From NCBI RefSeq assembly GCF_004343195.1, contig NZ_SMCR01000014.1:24435-88434 (forward strand): 64,000 bases of DNA, given 5' to 3'. Every line of letters begins with the position of its first letter. The first letter of the stretch is position 1. Under the pieces are notes generated by a model. The model was not told where the DNA came from and did not search any database. It was given only the letters and a program-made list of their open reading frames with translations. The position numbers and the translations under genes were made by a program. This DNA is from Biostraticola tofi (GTDB lineage: Bacteria > Pseudomonadota > Gammaproteobacteria > Enterobacterales > Enterobacteriaceae). Of this stretch, positions 30,981 to 41,902 are shown one piece after another.

Positions 30981-32417
30981 TTAGACCAGAAACAGCGTTG
31001 CCAGGCCCAGGAAGATAAAGAAGCCGCCGGTATCGGTCACTGCGGTAATCATGACACTGGAGCCGACCGCCGGATCACGGCCGAAGCGAATCAACGTCAG
31101 CGGTATCACCACGCCCATCAGGGCCGCCAGAATCAGATTCAGCATCATCGCCAGTAGCATGACGCCCCCCAGGCCGGCGTCTCCATACAGCAGCCAGGTC
31201 GCCAGACCCATTACGCCGCCCCATACCAGTCCGTTTATCACCGCGACGCCCAGTTCTCTGGACAGCAGGAACAGGGCATTACCCTTCTCCAGTTGGTGCA
31301 GCGCCAGGGCTCTGACAATCATGGTGATCGTCTGGTTGCCGGTGTTGCCGCCAATGCCCGCGACGATCGGCATTAACGCCGCCAGCGACACCAGCTGGGA
31401 AATGGTGCCTTCGAACAGACCAATCACCCGGGAGGCGATAAATGCAGTACACAGATTAAGCGCCAGCCAGGTCCAGCGGGTGCGCACCGCTTTGCGCACC
31501 GGGGCGAAGATATCCTCTGACGGGCTGATACCGCCGAGCCGGCGGATATTGCTGTCGCTTTCTTCAAAAAACAAGTCAACCACGTGCTCGATACTGAGTC
31601 GACCCATCAATTTACCTTTTACATCCACCACCGGGGCGGTCACCAGGTCATAACGCTCAAACGCGCTGGCCGCATCTTCGGCCCGATCTTCAGGGTGGAA
31701 AGTATGGGGATGGCTGTTCATCACCTCAGACACTTTCAGTTTAAGCGGGTTAAGCAGCAGGGCTGACAGGGAAAGTTCGCCCAGCAGTCGGTTATCATGG
31801 TCGACCACGAACAGCTTGTCGGTGGTGTCCGGCAGAGTCTTGCGCCAGCGAAGATAGCGCTGTACTGTGGCAAGCGTAACGTCAGCCCGGATCGGCGCCA
31901 GTTCAAAATCCATATGATGACCGACGCTTTCGCGGTCAAAATTGATCACCTCCCGGACCTGAGCCCGGCGATGGGGTTCGAGAGCGGTAATCACCCGCCC
32001 GACCAGGTCACGTGGCAGATAGCGCGCCAGGTAAGCCTGTTCATCGATATCAAGCGGGCTGATGGCCTTAAGAATATCCCGATTACTCATCTCTGCTATC
32101 AGGCTGTCCCAGACGTTTTCCGATGCCTCAACCAGGGTTTTACCGCGTTTCTCGTTGGCGATTAAGCGCCAAAATGCCAGTCTTTCTTCATGAGGCAGGC
32201 TCTCCAGCAGGTCGGCCAGGTCGGCTGCATGCAACTGGTGCTGGATTTCTACCAGCGCGGCTATCTGCTCTGGAATATCAGTGGGTATCGACAGCGGGTC
32301 GCGCAGCGGGCGATCGAGTATGGTGTCGATAAGCGGGCGATTGCCCAGCAGCAAGGTCAGCGTCTGGTGACGCATTGCCGCCAACTGCGGCGCCTGGGGC
32401 CTGACGGATGCCATCAT
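30981..32417 (-). CDS. mgtE: Magnesium transporter MgtE
   Basis: A Mg2+-gated channel of 478 residues. It has an N-terminal superhelical domain (about 35-135), two CBS domains (about 140-260; VSEVMNSHPHTFHPEDRAED and LVTAPVVDVKGKLMGRLS), and five TM segments with the signature ALMPIVAGIGGNTGNQT lining the pore. The C-terminal TM5 region TAVTDTGGFFIFLGLATLFL is conserved. The ATG at 32417 is preceded by AAAGGGA at good spacing; the frame to 32456 adds a non-conserved leader. E. coli lacks mgtE; other enterics have it. Confidence 0.95.
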   Translation of the reverse strand: MMASVRPQAPQLAAMRHQTLTLLLGNRPLIDTILDRPLRDPLSIPTDIPEQIAALVEIQHQLHAADLADLLESLPHEERLAFWRLIANEKRGKTLVEASENVWDSLIAEMSNRDILKAISPLDIDEQAYLARYLPRDLVGRVITALEPHRRAQVREVINFDRESVGHHMDFELAPIRADVTLATVQRYLRWRKTLPDTTDKLFVVDHDNRLLGELSLSALLLNPLKLKVSEVMNSHPHTFHPEDRAEDAASAFERYDLVTAPVVDVKGKLMGRLSIEHVVDLFFEESDSNIRRLGGISPSEDIFAPVRKAVRTRWTWLALNLCTAFIASRVIGLFEGTISQLVSLAALMPIVAGIGGNTGNQTITMIVRALALHQLEKGNALFLLSRELGVAVINGLVWGGVMGLATWLLYGDAGLGGVMLLAMMLNLILAALMGVVIPLTLIRFGRDPAVGSSVMITAVTDTGGFFIFLGLATLFLV

Positions 32418-32581
32418 GATTGATTTCCCTTTACTGTGGCGTCGAAAATAGTTCACCGGGTAAGGTGATTAAAGATAGCGTAAAATCATGGCCGTAGGGT
32501 GGATATATGCGCACAGTAAGGAAGAATGTCCGCTGGTAGAAACCCGGTTATCAGGCAGGTATTTGCGGAATAAAAGGTTAA

Positions 32582-32866
32582 TCAATCAGCTCGGTTATCG
32601 GATTCAGGGGCCGCAGTGTCAGGTTGTTTATTCTCTGTCGAATAGGGCGTCTGCTTGCTCTGATGATGGTGCCAGGCGCTGATACTGGCAAAAATCAAGC
32701 GGCCGAACAGGATGATAAAGCTTATCAGCAGTATCCACCGGGTCATCCGTAACGACGTGCGTCGCTTGTGCTTGAATATATTCAATTTCAGCCAGGCCTG
32801 TGAGTGAGGGGTTATATCCCTTAGCTGAGCCGATTGTAGTCCAGATGGTGAACTCATATCAACCAT
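32582..32866 (-). CDS. yfgG: YfgG-like small single-span membrane protein
   Basis: A small membrane protein whose core SLRMTRWILLISFIILFGRL followed by ISAWHHHQSK matches E. coli YfgG (63 aa) almost residue for residue. It has one TM helix followed by a short histidine-bearing segment and a charged, disordered tail. The start is uncertain: ATGs at 32890, 32866 and 32857 all give an N-terminus longer than in E. coli. I use 32866, which has GAGG upstream; 32890 lies 3 bases after the ppx stop and could be translationally coupled. It sits directly behind ppk-ppx, as in E. coli, but without yfgF between them. Confidence 0.8.
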   Translation of the reverse strand: MVDMSSPSGLQSAQLRDITPHSQAWLKLNIFKHKRRTSLRMTRWILLISFIILFGRLIFASISAWHHHQSKQTPYSTENKQPDTAAPESDNRAD

Positions 32867-32893
32867 AACGCCAGCCGCCTCACTGGCCATGGT

Positions 32894-34420
32894 TCATGAA
32901 TGCGTATCGGTAAAATCAAGCTGCCAGCCGGCAACCGTGGACCAATAGGACTGCTCCCGTTCCAGATCCAGCTGGACCAGATTGTTCTGGGTGAGAAAAC
33001 CGGCAGGGAAGGTCAGCAACCAGTGTCCGTCGTCGGTGGTAAGCTTCACTTCCACCAGTGAGGTGGCCTGGCGCTGGTTATTCAGCAGCACCGCCAGCCT
33101 GAGCAATTGCAGACAGGGCAGGTAGTGTTTTTTACGGAACAGGTTAAAACGCGGCATATCATCGATCTTGATGGCTTTACGGTGATAGCGCACCAGGGTC
33201 GACAGCAGCAGTTGCTGCTCCTGGGTAAAACCGGGCATATTAGTGTGCTGCAGAATATAGGCCGAATGGCGCTGCAGCCCGCTGTGATTAATGCCCAGTC
33301 CCACTTCATGCAGCAGTGCGGCCCATTTCAGCAGCGCTTCAAGCTGCGGGCTATGCTGCTCAGGGTTTTGCAACAGCCAATGCTGATACAGACTCTCAGT
33401 GGTGTCACACACCCTTCTTGCCTGATCGGTATCAATATTGTAATGCTCAGCCAGGCTTTTGGCGGTGCGGCTGCGGATATCCTGATGGCGGAAGCGGCCC
33501 TCCATTTCATAAAGCACCCCTTCACGCAGGGCGCAGTCTGACAAGCGCAGCTCTTTCAGCGACAGCGCATCCGCTACCCCCATAAGAATCGCCAGCCCCG
33601 GCACGAATACCCCCCGACGTTCTTCAGAAAGGCCCGGCAGGCTAAGCGACGAAAACTGTTTATATTTGATTACCTGCTGATAGAGCATTTCCAGACGTTC
33701 CGGGGTAATGACCCCGTCCTTTTCGCCAAGCTCGGTCAACACTTCGACAATGGCCTTGAAGGTACCAGAAGCGCCAAGCGCCACCTGCCAGCCCATAATG
33801 CGATATTGCCAGGCCAGGGTTTCAACTTTTTGCGCCGCCGCCAGTCTGGCACGACGAAAATGTCCCGGGCTGATAACGCCGCCGGGGAAAAACTGATTGC
33901 CGAAACTGATACAGCCCATCCGGCGGCTCTCAACCAGCAGCGGTTCAAAGTTTTCGCCAATCACCAGCTCGGTGGAGCCGCCGCCGATATCCAGTACCAG
34001 CTTGCGCCCCTTGGCTGCCTGGGTATGCTCAACGCCCATGAAGATCAGCCGCGCTTCTTCATGTCCTGAAATAATTTCAATCGGAAAAGGAATAACCTGG
34101 GCGGCCCGAGTCAGGAATTCCTGGGCATTGACCGCTTCGCGCAGCGTATGGGTGCCGACAATACAGACCCGCTGGGGCGGGAATCCCTGCAGACGCTGGG
34201 CAAAAAGCGCCAGGCAGTTCAGGCCTCGCTCCATCGCGTCCTCACTCAGCACATTGTCGCTGCCAAGCCCGTCCGCCAGGTGCACTCGCTGTTTCAGGCG
34301 GCCTAACACCTGCATTGCGCCATTCACTACCCGGGCTATCACCATATGAAAGCTGTTGGAGCCCAGATCGATGGCGGCGAATTCTTCGGGTTTTTGCGTA
34401 TTGAGGTTATTTATCGGCAT
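32894..34420 (-). CDS. ppx: Exopolyphosphatase
   Basis: Ppx removes terminal phosphate from polyphosphate chains and also hydrolyses pppGpp. The 508-residue product has the ASKHA phosphate loop [18 protein letters not shown], the second loop [16 protein letters not shown], and a C-terminal helical HD-like domain ([22 protein letters not shown]). Length and sequence match E. coli Ppx (513). The start ATG at 34420 lies inside the end of ppk (10-base overlap), the usual ppk-ppx coupling. Confidence 0.97.
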   Translation of the reverse strand: MPINNLNTQKPEEFAAIDLGSNSFHMVIARVVNGAMQVLGRLKQRVHLADGLGSDNVLSEDAMERGLNCLALFAQRLQGFPPQRVCIVGTHTLREAVNAQEFLTRAAQVIPFPIEIISGHEEARLIFMGVEHTQAAKGRKLVLDIGGGSTELVIGENFEPLLVESRRMGCISFGNQFFPGGVISPGHFRRARLAAAQKVETLAWQYRIMGWQVALGASGTFKAIVEVLTELGEKDGVITPERLEMLYQQVIKYKQFSSLSLPGLSEERRGVFVPGLAILMGVADALSLKELRLSDCALREGVLYEMEGRFRHQDIRSRTAKSLAEHYNIDTDQARRVCDTTESLYQHWLLQNPEQHSPQLEALLKWAALLHEVGLGINHSGLQRHSAYILQHTNMPGFTQEQQLLLSTLVRYHRKAIKIDDMPRFNLFRKKHYLPCLQLLRLAVLLNNQRQATSLVEVKLTTDDGHWLLTFPAGFLTQNNLVQLDLEREQSYWSTVAGWQLDFTDTHS

Positions 34421-36492
34421 ACATCAGGCCCTTCTGGGGGTTGTTCCAACGCCTTGATATAGTCATATATGGCATCCTGGGCCCGTACTTTACGACGATT
34501 ACCGCGCGGCACATAGCGATTACTCAATTGGGAATCAATATATCGTGCCTTGACCGTATCGCTGAACAGCAGGTTAAGGATATCCAGTACCTGTTGCTTG
34601 AGCCGAGGATCGAGCAACGCGACCGCCACTTCGATACGGTAGTCGATATTGCGCGTCATCCAGTCAGCCGAGGACAGGAAGACCTTTTTATCACCGCCAT
34701 TTTCAAACACATAGACCCGGTCATGCTCAAGGAAGCGGTCAACAATGCTGGTGATCTGGATATTATCGCTGATACCGGGCAAGTCAGGATTCAGGGAGCA
34801 CATCCCCCTGACCATCATTCGGATCGGCACACCCACGCCTGATGCGGCGTACAGTCTGTCAATCAGGCCCTGATCCACCAGATTATTGATTTTGAGAGAG
34901 ATGCCAGAGGCGATTCCCGCCTGGGCATTGGCGATCTCCTGGTCGATCATCTGGTACAACATATGGCGCGAGTTCTGCGGCGAGACCATAAGATAGTCAA
35001 AACTGACCGGCCGATAGGGATTCTCGATGAAATTGAACACGCGGCGCACTTCATTGGTGATACGCGCATCGGCGGTTAGCAGCGAATAGTCAGTGTATAA
35101 CCGGGCGGTCTTCTCATTAAAATTGCCGGTGCCGATATGGGCATAGCGCGTAATGTCATCGCCTTCTTTGCGCGAGATAAGGAACAGCTTGGCATGAATT
35201 TTAAGGCCGGGAGCGGAAAATATCACATGTACACCGGCCTCGGTCAGCCGCTTGGCCCAATGAATATTGGCTTCTTCATCAAACCGCGCCTGGAGCTCGA
35301 CCACCACCGTGACCTTTTTGCCATTGTGGGCAGCATGGATCATCGCATCAATAATGCGTGAATCTTTGGCCACGCGATAAATATTGATTTTAATCGATAA
35401 CACATTGGGGTCGAACGAGGCCTGGCGCAGCAACTCCAGCACATGGCCGAAAGTATGGTAAGGATAATAGAGCAGCACATCACGTTCGCGAATGGCATCA
35501 AATCCATTGCGGAATTGATCGAACCACAGGTGCCGCAGACGCGGTCGCGGTTTATTGACCAGATTGGCCTTGCCGACATTGGGAAATGCGATGAAGTCTT
35601 TAAAATTATGATAGCGCCCGCCCGGAATAACCGAGTCGTAGGAAGAGATGCCCAGTTTATTCTTCAGCATTTCTACCATGGTATTGGGCATATCGCGCTG
35701 ATAGACAAATCTGACCGGCTCAGCGGTAAGCCGCTGTTTAAGGCTGGATGACATCAGTTCCATCAGGCTTGATTCCATCTCGGTCACCAGGTCATATTCA
35801 GCATCGCGAGTCATTTTCATCGAATAAGCGTTTAATACATCATAATCGAAGAAACCGATGAAAATATCGTCCAGGCAATATCTTAGAATATTATCAAGCA
35901 AGATCATTGGCTTGCGGCGCCTGGGCGGTTCGGCCGGCAGATTGATGAAGCGCGGCACTTTATCCGAAGGAATTTCCAGCAGGGCGTAATCGGTTTCCTG
36001 GCCACGGATTATTTCAACCGCCAGATAGGTGTAATCATCCTTCAGGAATTGCACCAGATTGGTGTCATGGCGAATCAGGATCGGCGTGATGTGTTGTCGC
36101 AACTGTTGCTTGAAATGATCCCGCAGCCAGACTTGCTGATTGGGGGAAAGCTGGCGCTCGTTGATAAGGAATATCTGGTTGCGCGCCATTTCGAGCAACA
36201 GATCATTATACAGGTTGTCGAACTCTTGCTCAGCGTTGAGCACCTTGGCCTGGATCGTATTCAGCAAATGCCGCGAGGTTTTTTTGGAACCCTGGGCTTC
36301 GCTAATCAGGATGCGCCGTTTCAGTTCAGCAAAACGGACCTTGTAGAATTCATCCAGGTTGTTGGAGTAAATGCCAAGGAAACGCATACGCTCAATCAGG
36401 GGGTTGGATTTGTCTGCGGCTTCCTGCAGCACGCGCTCATTGAAGGATAACCAACTGAGTTCTTTTTCGGTATAAAGCTTTTCCTGACCCAT
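34411..36492 (-). CDS. ppk: Polyphosphate kinase
   Basis: Ppk1 reversibly transfers the gamma phosphate of ATP to polyphosphate. The 693-residue product starts [22 protein letters not shown], with the N and head domains leading to the phospholipase-D-like C1/C2 domains. The autophosphorylated histidine is seen in [15 protein letters not shown], and the second catalytic region in [21 protein letters not shown]. The start at 36492 follows E. coli Ppk (688); the open frame to 36576 is leader. It is divergent from the pstCAB genes with a 173-base shared promoter region. Confidence 0.97.
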   Translation of the reverse strand: MGQEKLYTEKELSWLSFNERVLQEAADKSNPLIERMRFLGIYSNNLDEFYKVRFAELKRRILISEAQGSKKTSRHLLNTIQAKVLNAEQEFDNLYNDLLLEMARNQIFLINERQLSPNQQVWLRDHFKQQLRQHITPILIRHDTNLVQFLKDDYTYLAVEIIRGQETDYALLEIPSDKVPRFINLPAEPPRRRKPMILLDNILRYCLDDIFIGFFDYDVLNAYSMKMTRDAEYDLVTEMESSLMELMSSSLKQRLTAEPVRFVYQRDMPNTMVEMLKNKLGISSYDSVIPGGRYHNFKDFIAFPNVGKANLVNKPRPRLRHLWFDQFRNGFDAIRERDVLLYYPYHTFGHVLELLRQASFDPNVLSIKINIYRVAKDSRIIDAMIHAAHNGKKVTVVVELQARFDEEANIHWAKRLTEAGVHVIFSAPGLKIHAKLFLISRKEGDDITRYAHIGTGNFNEKTARLYTDYSLLTADARITNEVRRVFNFIENPYRPVSFDYLMVSPQNSRHMLYQMIDQEIANAQAGIASGISLKINNLVDQGLIDRLYAASGVGVPIRMMVRGMCSLNPDLPGISDNIQITSIVDRFLEHDRVYVFENGGDKKVFLSSADWMTRNIDYRIEVAVALLDPRLKQQVLDILNLLFSDTVKARYIDSQLSNRYVPRGNRRKVRAQDAIYDYIKALEQPPEGPDVCR

Positions 36493-36665
36493 TGCTACTC
36501 CAATTTGTTCAGGAAGGGAATCCTGTAAAGTAAGTATTATCGCCTTGATAAGGGCAAAGTCCAATACATCAGTCATCTTAAGATTGTTATCTTAATATTC
36601 TACAGGCAACATAGGCCTACATTCGCGTGACAGCCGGGAACTATCACTATAGATAACAGTGAAAT

Positions 36666-38816
36666 ATGACAAAATTAAGGCGTTCACATATTGATACTGC
36701 CCCTCACCGGCTTCGAAACGATCGTCTGACGCGATCTGTGGTTAGCGCCTGCGGGCTCATGGTCTTGCTGGCCTTGCTTTCCATATTCATCTATTTATTG
36801 TTTGTAGTAGCTCCCTTATTTACCTCTGCTTCACTGGTTCCGGCCGAAAAGGGAATTGCAGAGGACGCATCCGTTAATGCGCTGATTTCAGGCAGTAATG
36901 ACGCTCTTTCCATTGCCTATCATATCGATAAGCAGGGCACTGGGCGCTTTGCCACTCCAACTGGCGGGTTTGCGCCGGCGCCGTTGCTCCTGCTGCCGGC
37001 TCTGACTGCGGCTGTGCCCGCCAGTAATGGCGAACCGCTCTATCTGCTGCTGAACGCAGCGGGCAAATTTCGCCTGACTAGCCCGGTGCTCGACAGCACG
37101 CCGGGATGGGCATTTCCCTTTGGCGACCAGGTAAACACCCTTGAACCCACTGGCAGCCTGAGCCATCCGGCGCTGGCCCGTACCGGCCCGGAGCAGGCGC
37201 TCTTCGCCGGCCAACTGGCTTCCGGCCGCCTGGCGGTGGTGCAGATGACCCCGACCGGCAAACGGGTCACTCTGTCTGGGCCGTTGGGGCCGGTTGACCA
37301 GTTGCTGCTATCTTCAGCCGGCGACCTGCTGTACGCGCTGGCCGGTAATCAACTCAGCATTTATAGCATTGACACTGATGGCGTTCTGCAATTGCGTGAG
37401 CGCAAGGGATTGTCAGCCGATGGACCGGTCGCTGTGACCTTGCTGGCCTCCGGCGGCGGGCTGCTGATTACCGAGGCCGAACGGCATCTGTCCCTGTGGT
37501 TTGATGTGCCGACACCGGCTGGCTATCGCCTGACGCATATACGCGATTTTGCCGCCAGCCTTGCGGCCCAGACCCGGATCATTACCGCGGCCCGCAGCCC
37601 GCTGTTTGCCGTGCTGAATCCCTCGGGGGATCTGCAGGTGTTCAGCAGTCGTCAATCGGCAGCGCTGCTGAGCAAAAAACTGCCGGCAGGATCCACGGCC
37701 TGGCTGTCCGCGGACGGCAGCAGTCTGACGAGTGTTGCCCAGCATAGCTGGCAGCGCTGGCAGTTGCTGGCGCCATCTCCCGATATCAGTTGGCGTACCC
37801 TGACGCAGAAAGTCTGGTATCGCCACTATCCGGCCCCGACATGGACCTGGCAGTCGGCATCGCTGGATAGCCATGAAAGTGGCAAGTACAGCCTGGTGCC
37901 GCTGGTGACCGGCAGTCTTAAAGCCGCCCTGTACGCCATGCTGTTTGCTACCCCCTTGGCACTGGCGGCGGCGATGTATACCGCCTGGTTTATGTCGCCG
38001 GGGCTCAGGCGGTTTATCAAACCGGCCATGGAAGTCATGGGGGCGGTGCCGAGCGTGATTATTGGCGTGCTGGCCGGCCTGTGGCTGGCGCCTCGGGTGA
38101 GTGAAGTGTTGAGCGCGGTCCTGATGCTGCCGCTGGTCCTGCCGCTGGTTATCCTCGGCGCCGGCAGAGCGATCGCCAGTTTACCTGCAGGCTGGGGCAT
38201 CCGCTTGAGGGGCGGTGCTGAGTGCCTGATCCTGCTGCCGGTGATTGCCCTCACTCTCTGGGGGATGGTAACCCTGTCGCCGTGGCTGGATGGCTGGTTG
38301 TTTAGCCAACCACTGTCGGCATGGCTCGGTGACGGATATAATCCGATGAATGCGCTGGTGGTAGGTATTGCCATGGGTTTTGCCCTGATACCGCTAATGT
38401 TTACCCTGGCTGAGGAGGCGCTGTTCAATGTGCCGGTGCATATGATCCAGGGATCGCTGGCGCTGGGCGCCACGCCATGGCAAACCCTGATTGGTGTCAC
38501 GTTGCCATCGGCCAGCACTGGCCTGTGCTCGGCCTTTATTCTCGGACTCGGGCGCGCAGTAGGGGAAACGATGATTGTATTGCTGGCGAGCGGCAATATG
38601 CCGTTGGTGGACGGCAGCCTGTTTGAAGGGCTGCGCTCCCTGGCGGCCAATATCGCGATTGAAATCCCTGAGGCGGCGTTAAATAGCGAACATTACCGCG
38701 TGCTGTTTTTAACCGCACTGGTGCTGTTTGTGTTTACCTTCATTATTAATACCGTGGCGGAAACACTGCGGCTACAGTTACGTAGCCGCTATCGACATCA
38801 GCAAGGAGAGGCGTGA
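36666..38816 (+). CDS. pstC: Phosphate ABC transporter permease PstC, long form with a periplasmic insert
   Basis: An inner-membrane half of a PstSCAB-type phosphate importer. It has 716 residues, about twice E. coli PstC. After TM1 (about 30-50) comes a periplasmic insert of about 350 residues (55-405) rich in beta-propeller-like turns (ASGRLAVVQMTPTGKRVTL, PLFAVLNPSGDLQVFSSRQ). The permease domain (about 415-705) then carries the coupling motif [22 protein letters not shown] and GLGRAVGETMIVLL. Long PstC proteins of this kind are known in Vibrio and Yersinia type loci. It is divergent from ppk and overlaps pstA by one base. No pstS or phoU is adjacent. Confidence 0.9.
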   Translation: MTKLRRSHIDTAPHRLRNDRLTRSVVSACGLMVLLALLSIFIYLLFVVAPLFTSASLVPAEKGIAEDASVNALISGSNDALSIAYHIDKQGTGRFATPTGGFAPAPLLLLPALTAAVPASNGEPLYLLLNAAGKFRLTSPVLDSTPGWAFPFGDQVNTLEPTGSLSHPALARTGPEQALFAGQLASGRLAVVQMTPTGKRVTLSGPLGPVDQLLLSSAGDLLYALAGNQLSIYSIDTDGVLQLRERKGLSADGPVAVTLLASGGGLLITEAERHLSLWFDVPTPAGYRLTHIRDFAASLAAQTRIITAARSPLFAVLNPSGDLQVFSSRQSAALLSKKLPAGSTAWLSADGSSLTSVAQHSWQRWQLLAPSPDISWRTLTQKVWYRHYPAPTWTWQSASLDSHESGKYSLVPLVTGSLKAALYAMLFATPLALAAAMYTAWFMSPGLRRFIKPAMEVMGAVPSVIIGVLAGLWLAPRVSEVLSAVLMLPLVLPLVILGAGRAIASLPAGWGIRLRGGAECLILLPVIALTLWGMVTLSPWLDGWLFSQPLSAWLGDGYNPMNALVVGIAMGFALIPLMFTLAEEALFNVPVHMIQGSLALGATPWQTLIGVTLPSASTGLCSAFILGLGRAVGETMIVLLASGNMPLVDGSLFEGLRSLAANIAIEIPEAALNSEHYRVLFLTALVLFVFTFIINTVAETLRLQLRSRYRHQQGEA

Positions 38817-40432
38817 TGAACGGCTGGTTCCGCTCCGGGGGAGCATGGATCTGGCTGACCGGCGGGGCGGTGGGGCTTTGCCTGGTCGCTACCCTGGGCC
38901 TGGGCGCGCTGCTGGCCGGGCAGGCGGTACGCATTTTCTGGCCCCAGCCGTTATATCAATTTCAACTGAGCGCGCCCGACTGTTGCGAACAACGCATGCT
39001 GGGCGAGATTTATGCCAGGGAAACCCGCCCATCGGGCAAGGGCGCCGACCGGGGAACCTGGCTGATTATCAATACCGGCAAAGCGGCCGAACAGGCCAGC
39101 TTTATCGCTATACCTGAAAGTCGAATCGTTCAACAAAGCCGCAGCCCTGATCTGCTGGTGGTCAAGCGTTTCTCATCCGGCAATGAGTATGGTGTGCTGG
39201 CGGGCATGCGCGAAGACGGACAGCCGCTGACCGCCGACAATATGCCGCGGGCGCTGCAGCAGCGGCTGGATCTGATTGACACCCATCGTCGTCTGGCGGC
39301 GTCCCTGCGCGAGGAGCAACGGGGACAACTGGCGCTGCGGGCGCAGCAACTGCAATTGCAGGCTGATGAATGGAAAAGGCAGGGGCAGTGGACGGCACGT
39401 AACCAGGCCCGTACCCAGGCCTCGGAGGTCGAGTTGCAGCGGCGTTATGACCAGCTCAGCCAGCAGTTGTCAGCATTGGAAAGCGAACTGGACCGGGATA
39501 CGCTGTTGCTGCGTGATGGCCAGGGTGTCATCCAGGCGATCAATATGAGCGATATAGAGCAGGCATGGTATCCCAACCGCATGAGCTTTGCGGCAAAAGC
39601 CCGGCATGCCGTCAAGCAGGTCGTTGCCTTTGTCAGCCCAGCCAGTCCCGTTGATTCGCTGCAGACCGGCGCATTTCCCGCCATCGTCGGTACCGTGCTG
39701 CTGGTGATGTTGATGTCAGTGATCGTCATGCCGCTGGGGGTAATGGCGGCGGTATATCTTCATGAATATGCCGACAATAATGCCTTGACGCGCTTTATCC
39801 GCATCGCGGTAGGCAATCTGGCCGGTGTGCCGTCCATCGTGTATGGCGTGTTTGGCCTGGGCTTTTTTGTTTACATCGTTGGCGGTTCACTGGATAGCCT
39901 GTTTTATGCGGACCAGTTGCCCAGTCCGACCTTCGGTACGCCAGGGTTACTGTGGGCTTCACTCACCCTGGCGCTGCTGACATTGCCGGTAGTGATTATC
40001 GCCACTGAAGAGGGGCTGTCCCGGGTGCCTCCTTCACTGCGTCACGGATCGCTGGCCCTGGGGGCCACCCAGGCAGAGACTCTCTGGCGCGTGGTCCTGC
40101 CGGGCGCTGCGCCGGCGATGATGACCGGACTTATCCTGGCGGTGGCCAGGGCGGCCGGTGAAACCGCGCCGCTGATGCTGGTGGGCGTGATCAAATCCGC
40201 GCCGTTGCTGCCGGTCGACGGCATATTTCCCTGGCTGCATCCAGATCGTAAGTTTATGCATCTGGGTTTCCAGATTTATGATCTGGCATTCCAGAATCCC
40301 GACAGCAATGCGGCGCGCCCGCTGGTATTTGCTACCGCGCTGTTGCTTATCGTCATTGTGGTATCGCTGAACCTGGCGGCCATTGGCCTTCGTCATCATT
40401 TGCGGGAAAAATACCGCACGCTGTCACTTTAA
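38816..40432 (+). CDS. pstA: Phosphate ABC transporter permease PstA, long form with a coiled-coil insert
   Basis: The partner permease of PstC, 538 residues (E. coli PstA is 296). After TM1 (about 12-38) there is a periplasmic insert of about 230 residues containing a probable coiled coil near residues 160-240 ([40 protein letters not shown]). The PstA permease domain follows, with the coupling motif [20 protein letters not shown] and [15 protein letters not shown]. The start is the ATG at 38816 (or a GTG at 38813), overlapping the pstC TGA behind AAGGAGAGG. Confidence 0.9.
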   Translation: MNGWFRSGGAWIWLTGGAVGLCLVATLGLGALLAGQAVRIFWPQPLYQFQLSAPDCCEQRMLGEIYARETRPSGKGADRGTWLIINTGKAAEQASFIAIPESRIVQQSRSPDLLVVKRFSSGNEYGVLAGMREDGQPLTADNMPRALQQRLDLIDTHRRLAASLREEQRGQLALRAQQLQLQADEWKRQGQWTARNQARTQASEVELQRRYDQLSQQLSALESELDRDTLLLRDGQGVIQAINMSDIEQAWYPNRMSFAAKARHAVKQVVAFVSPASPVDSLQTGAFPAIVGTVLLVMLMSVIVMPLGVMAAVYLHEYADNNALTRFIRIAVGNLAGVPSIVYGVFGLGFFVYIVGGSLDSLFYADQLPSPTFGTPGLLWASLTLALLTLPVVIIATEEGLSRVPPSLRHGSLALGATQAETLWRVVLPGAAPAMMTGLILAVARAAGETAPLMLVGVIKSAPLLPVDGIFPWLHPDRKFMHLGFQIYDLAFQNPDSNAARPLVFATALLLIVIVVSLNLAAIGLRHHLREKYRTLSL

Positions 40433-40445
40433 TCAGGAATTTCCC

Positions 40446-41261
40446 ATGGCCCCCCTCACCTTCGATCCCTTTGCGCCTCAGCCTGATGTCCAGGCGCTGG
40501 GCGATGAAATGACCGCTCTTGAAGCGCAGCATCTCAGCGTCAGCTATGGCGGAAGATCGGTGCTCAGTGATGTGAGCCTACGCATACCCAGGCACCATAT
40601 TACCGCGCTGATTGGTCCTTCAGGCTGTGGGAAGTCAACGCTGTTGCGCTGTTTCAACCGAATGAATGATGTGGTGGAAGATTGCCGGGTGGAAGGCAGT
40701 TTACGCTTGATGGGTGATGAGATAGGCACCGATGGGCTGGATGTGGTGGCGTTGCGCCGCCGGGTAGGTATGGTCTTCCAGCGCCCGAACCCGTTTCCCA
40801 AATCCATTTATGAGAATGTGGTTTATGGCCTCCGGCTGATGGGGATCCGCGACCGGCGTCGGCTGGATGATGCGGTCGAGCAGGCACTGCGCGCAGCGGC
40901 ACTGTGGGCCGAGGTGAAAGACCGGCTGAAGGAGAATGCGTTCAGATTGTCCATTGGCCAGCAACAGCGACTGGTGATCGCCAGGGCCATTGCCGTCGAA
41001 CCGGAAGTGCTGCTGCTGGATGAGCCTACTTCGGCGCTGGATCCGATATCGACGCTGACTATTGAAGAGCTGATGATTTCACTCAAGGCCCGTTTCACCC
41101 TGGTGCTGGTGACCCACAATATGCAGCAGGCGGCAAGGGTGTCTGACTACACCGCCTTTGTGCACCAGGGCCGACTGGTGGAATATGAGGCTACCGATCG
41201 GTTGTTCACCGCACCGATGGAGCGCAAGACGGAAGACTATATTACCGGCCGGCTGCGCTAG
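40446..41261 (+). CDS. pstB: Phosphate ABC transporter ATP-binding protein PstB
   Basis: The ATPase of the phosphate importer, 271 residues. Walker [10 protein letters not shown] at 57-65, Q-loop [16 protein letters not shown], signature LSIGQQQR at 168-175, Walker [13 protein letters not shown], switch histidine VTHNM. The usual PstB signature reads LSGGQQQR; Ile in the variable third place is unusual but probably tolerated. The C-terminus [11 protein letters not shown] is typical. The start at 40446 lies 13 bases after the pstA stop behind AGGAA; the longer frame from 40383 overlaps pstA. It ends 2 bases from the convergent purN. Confidence 0.95.
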   Translation: MAPLTFDPFAPQPDVQALGDEMTALEAQHLSVSYGGRSVLSDVSLRIPRHHITALIGPSGCGKSTLLRCFNRMNDVVEDCRVEGSLRLMGDEIGTDGLDVVALRRRVGMVFQRPNPFPKSIYENVVYGLRLMGIRDRRRLDDAVEQALRAAALWAEVKDRLKENAFRLSIGQQQRLVIARAIAVEPEVLLLDEPTSALDPISTLTIEELMISLKARFTLVLVTHNMQQAARVSDYTAFVHQGRLVEYEATDRLFTAPMERKTEDYITGRLR

Positions 41262-41263
41262 GT

Positions 41264-41902
41264 TTAGTCGGCTGCGTAACCGGGCAGGGGCAGGGGGTTG
41301 CCGTCAAGCCAGGCGGTATCGTCAATCAGACGCAACCGGCCTTCGGTCAGCCAGTTTACCACCAGCGGATAGATTGCATGCTCCTGGGTTTTTACCCGTT
41401 CAGCCAGACTGTCTTCGGTATCATCGTCGAATATCGGCACCCGGGCCTGAAGGATCACCGGTCCGCCATCGAGTTGCTCAGTCACAAAGTGTACCGAGGT
41501 GCCATGCTCGCCATCAGCATTGGCTAACGCCTGCCGATGGGTATGCAGCCCAGGATAGAGCGGCAGTAGCGAAGGATGGATATTCAGCATCCGGCCGAAG
41601 TAATGCCTGACAACACCGGCGGACAGGATGCGCATATAGCCCGCCAGGATTACGCCATCTGGCTGGTAGCGGTCTATTTGATTCATCAGCGCCTGATCAA
41701 ACGCTTCGCGGCTGGGATAATCCGCTGGTGAAAGAAATAGGGCGTCGATGCCGGCATCGGCGGCGCGCTGGAGTCCTCGCGCGTCGGCCCGATTGCTGAA
41801 TACCGCTGCTATGCGTGCCGAAAGCCTGCCTTGCAGGCAGGCATCAATCAGCGCCTGGAGATTGCTGCCTTCTCCAGACAGCAGTACCACCAGCGTTTTC
41901 AT
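41264..41902 (-). CDS. purN: Phosphoribosylglycinamide formyltransferase
   Basis: PurN formylates GAR with 10-formyl-THF, the third step of purine synthesis. The 212-residue product has the phosphate loop LLSGEGSNLQALID, the catalytic Asn and His in GRMLNIHPSLLPLYPG (N107, H109), and the loop VTEQLDGGPVILQ with the catalytic Asp. The ATG at 41902 shares one base with the purM stop, as in enteric purMN operons. PurR control through the site at 43005-43020 is expected. Confidence 0.97.
   Translation of the reverse strand: MKTLVVLLSGEGSNLQALIDACLQGRLSARIAAVFSNRADARGLQRAADAGIDALFLSPADYPSREAFDQALMNQIDRYQPDGVILAGYMRILSAGVVRHYFGRMLNIHPSLLPLYPGLHTHRQALANADGEHGTSVHFVTEQLDGGPVILQARVPIFDDDTEDSLAERVKTQEHAIYPLVVNWLTEGRLRLIDDTAWLDGNPLPLPGYAAD

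Noticed and set aside
36577..36665. A Pho box upstream of pstC
   Set aside because: TGACAG and CTATCAC words occur, but not as two CTGTCAT-like halves with the right spacing. PhoB control remains plausible without this site.
38813..38815. GTG as the start of pstA
   Set aside because: The ATG at 38816 directly follows with better ribosome-site spacing; a GTG start cannot be excluded but adds only one residue.
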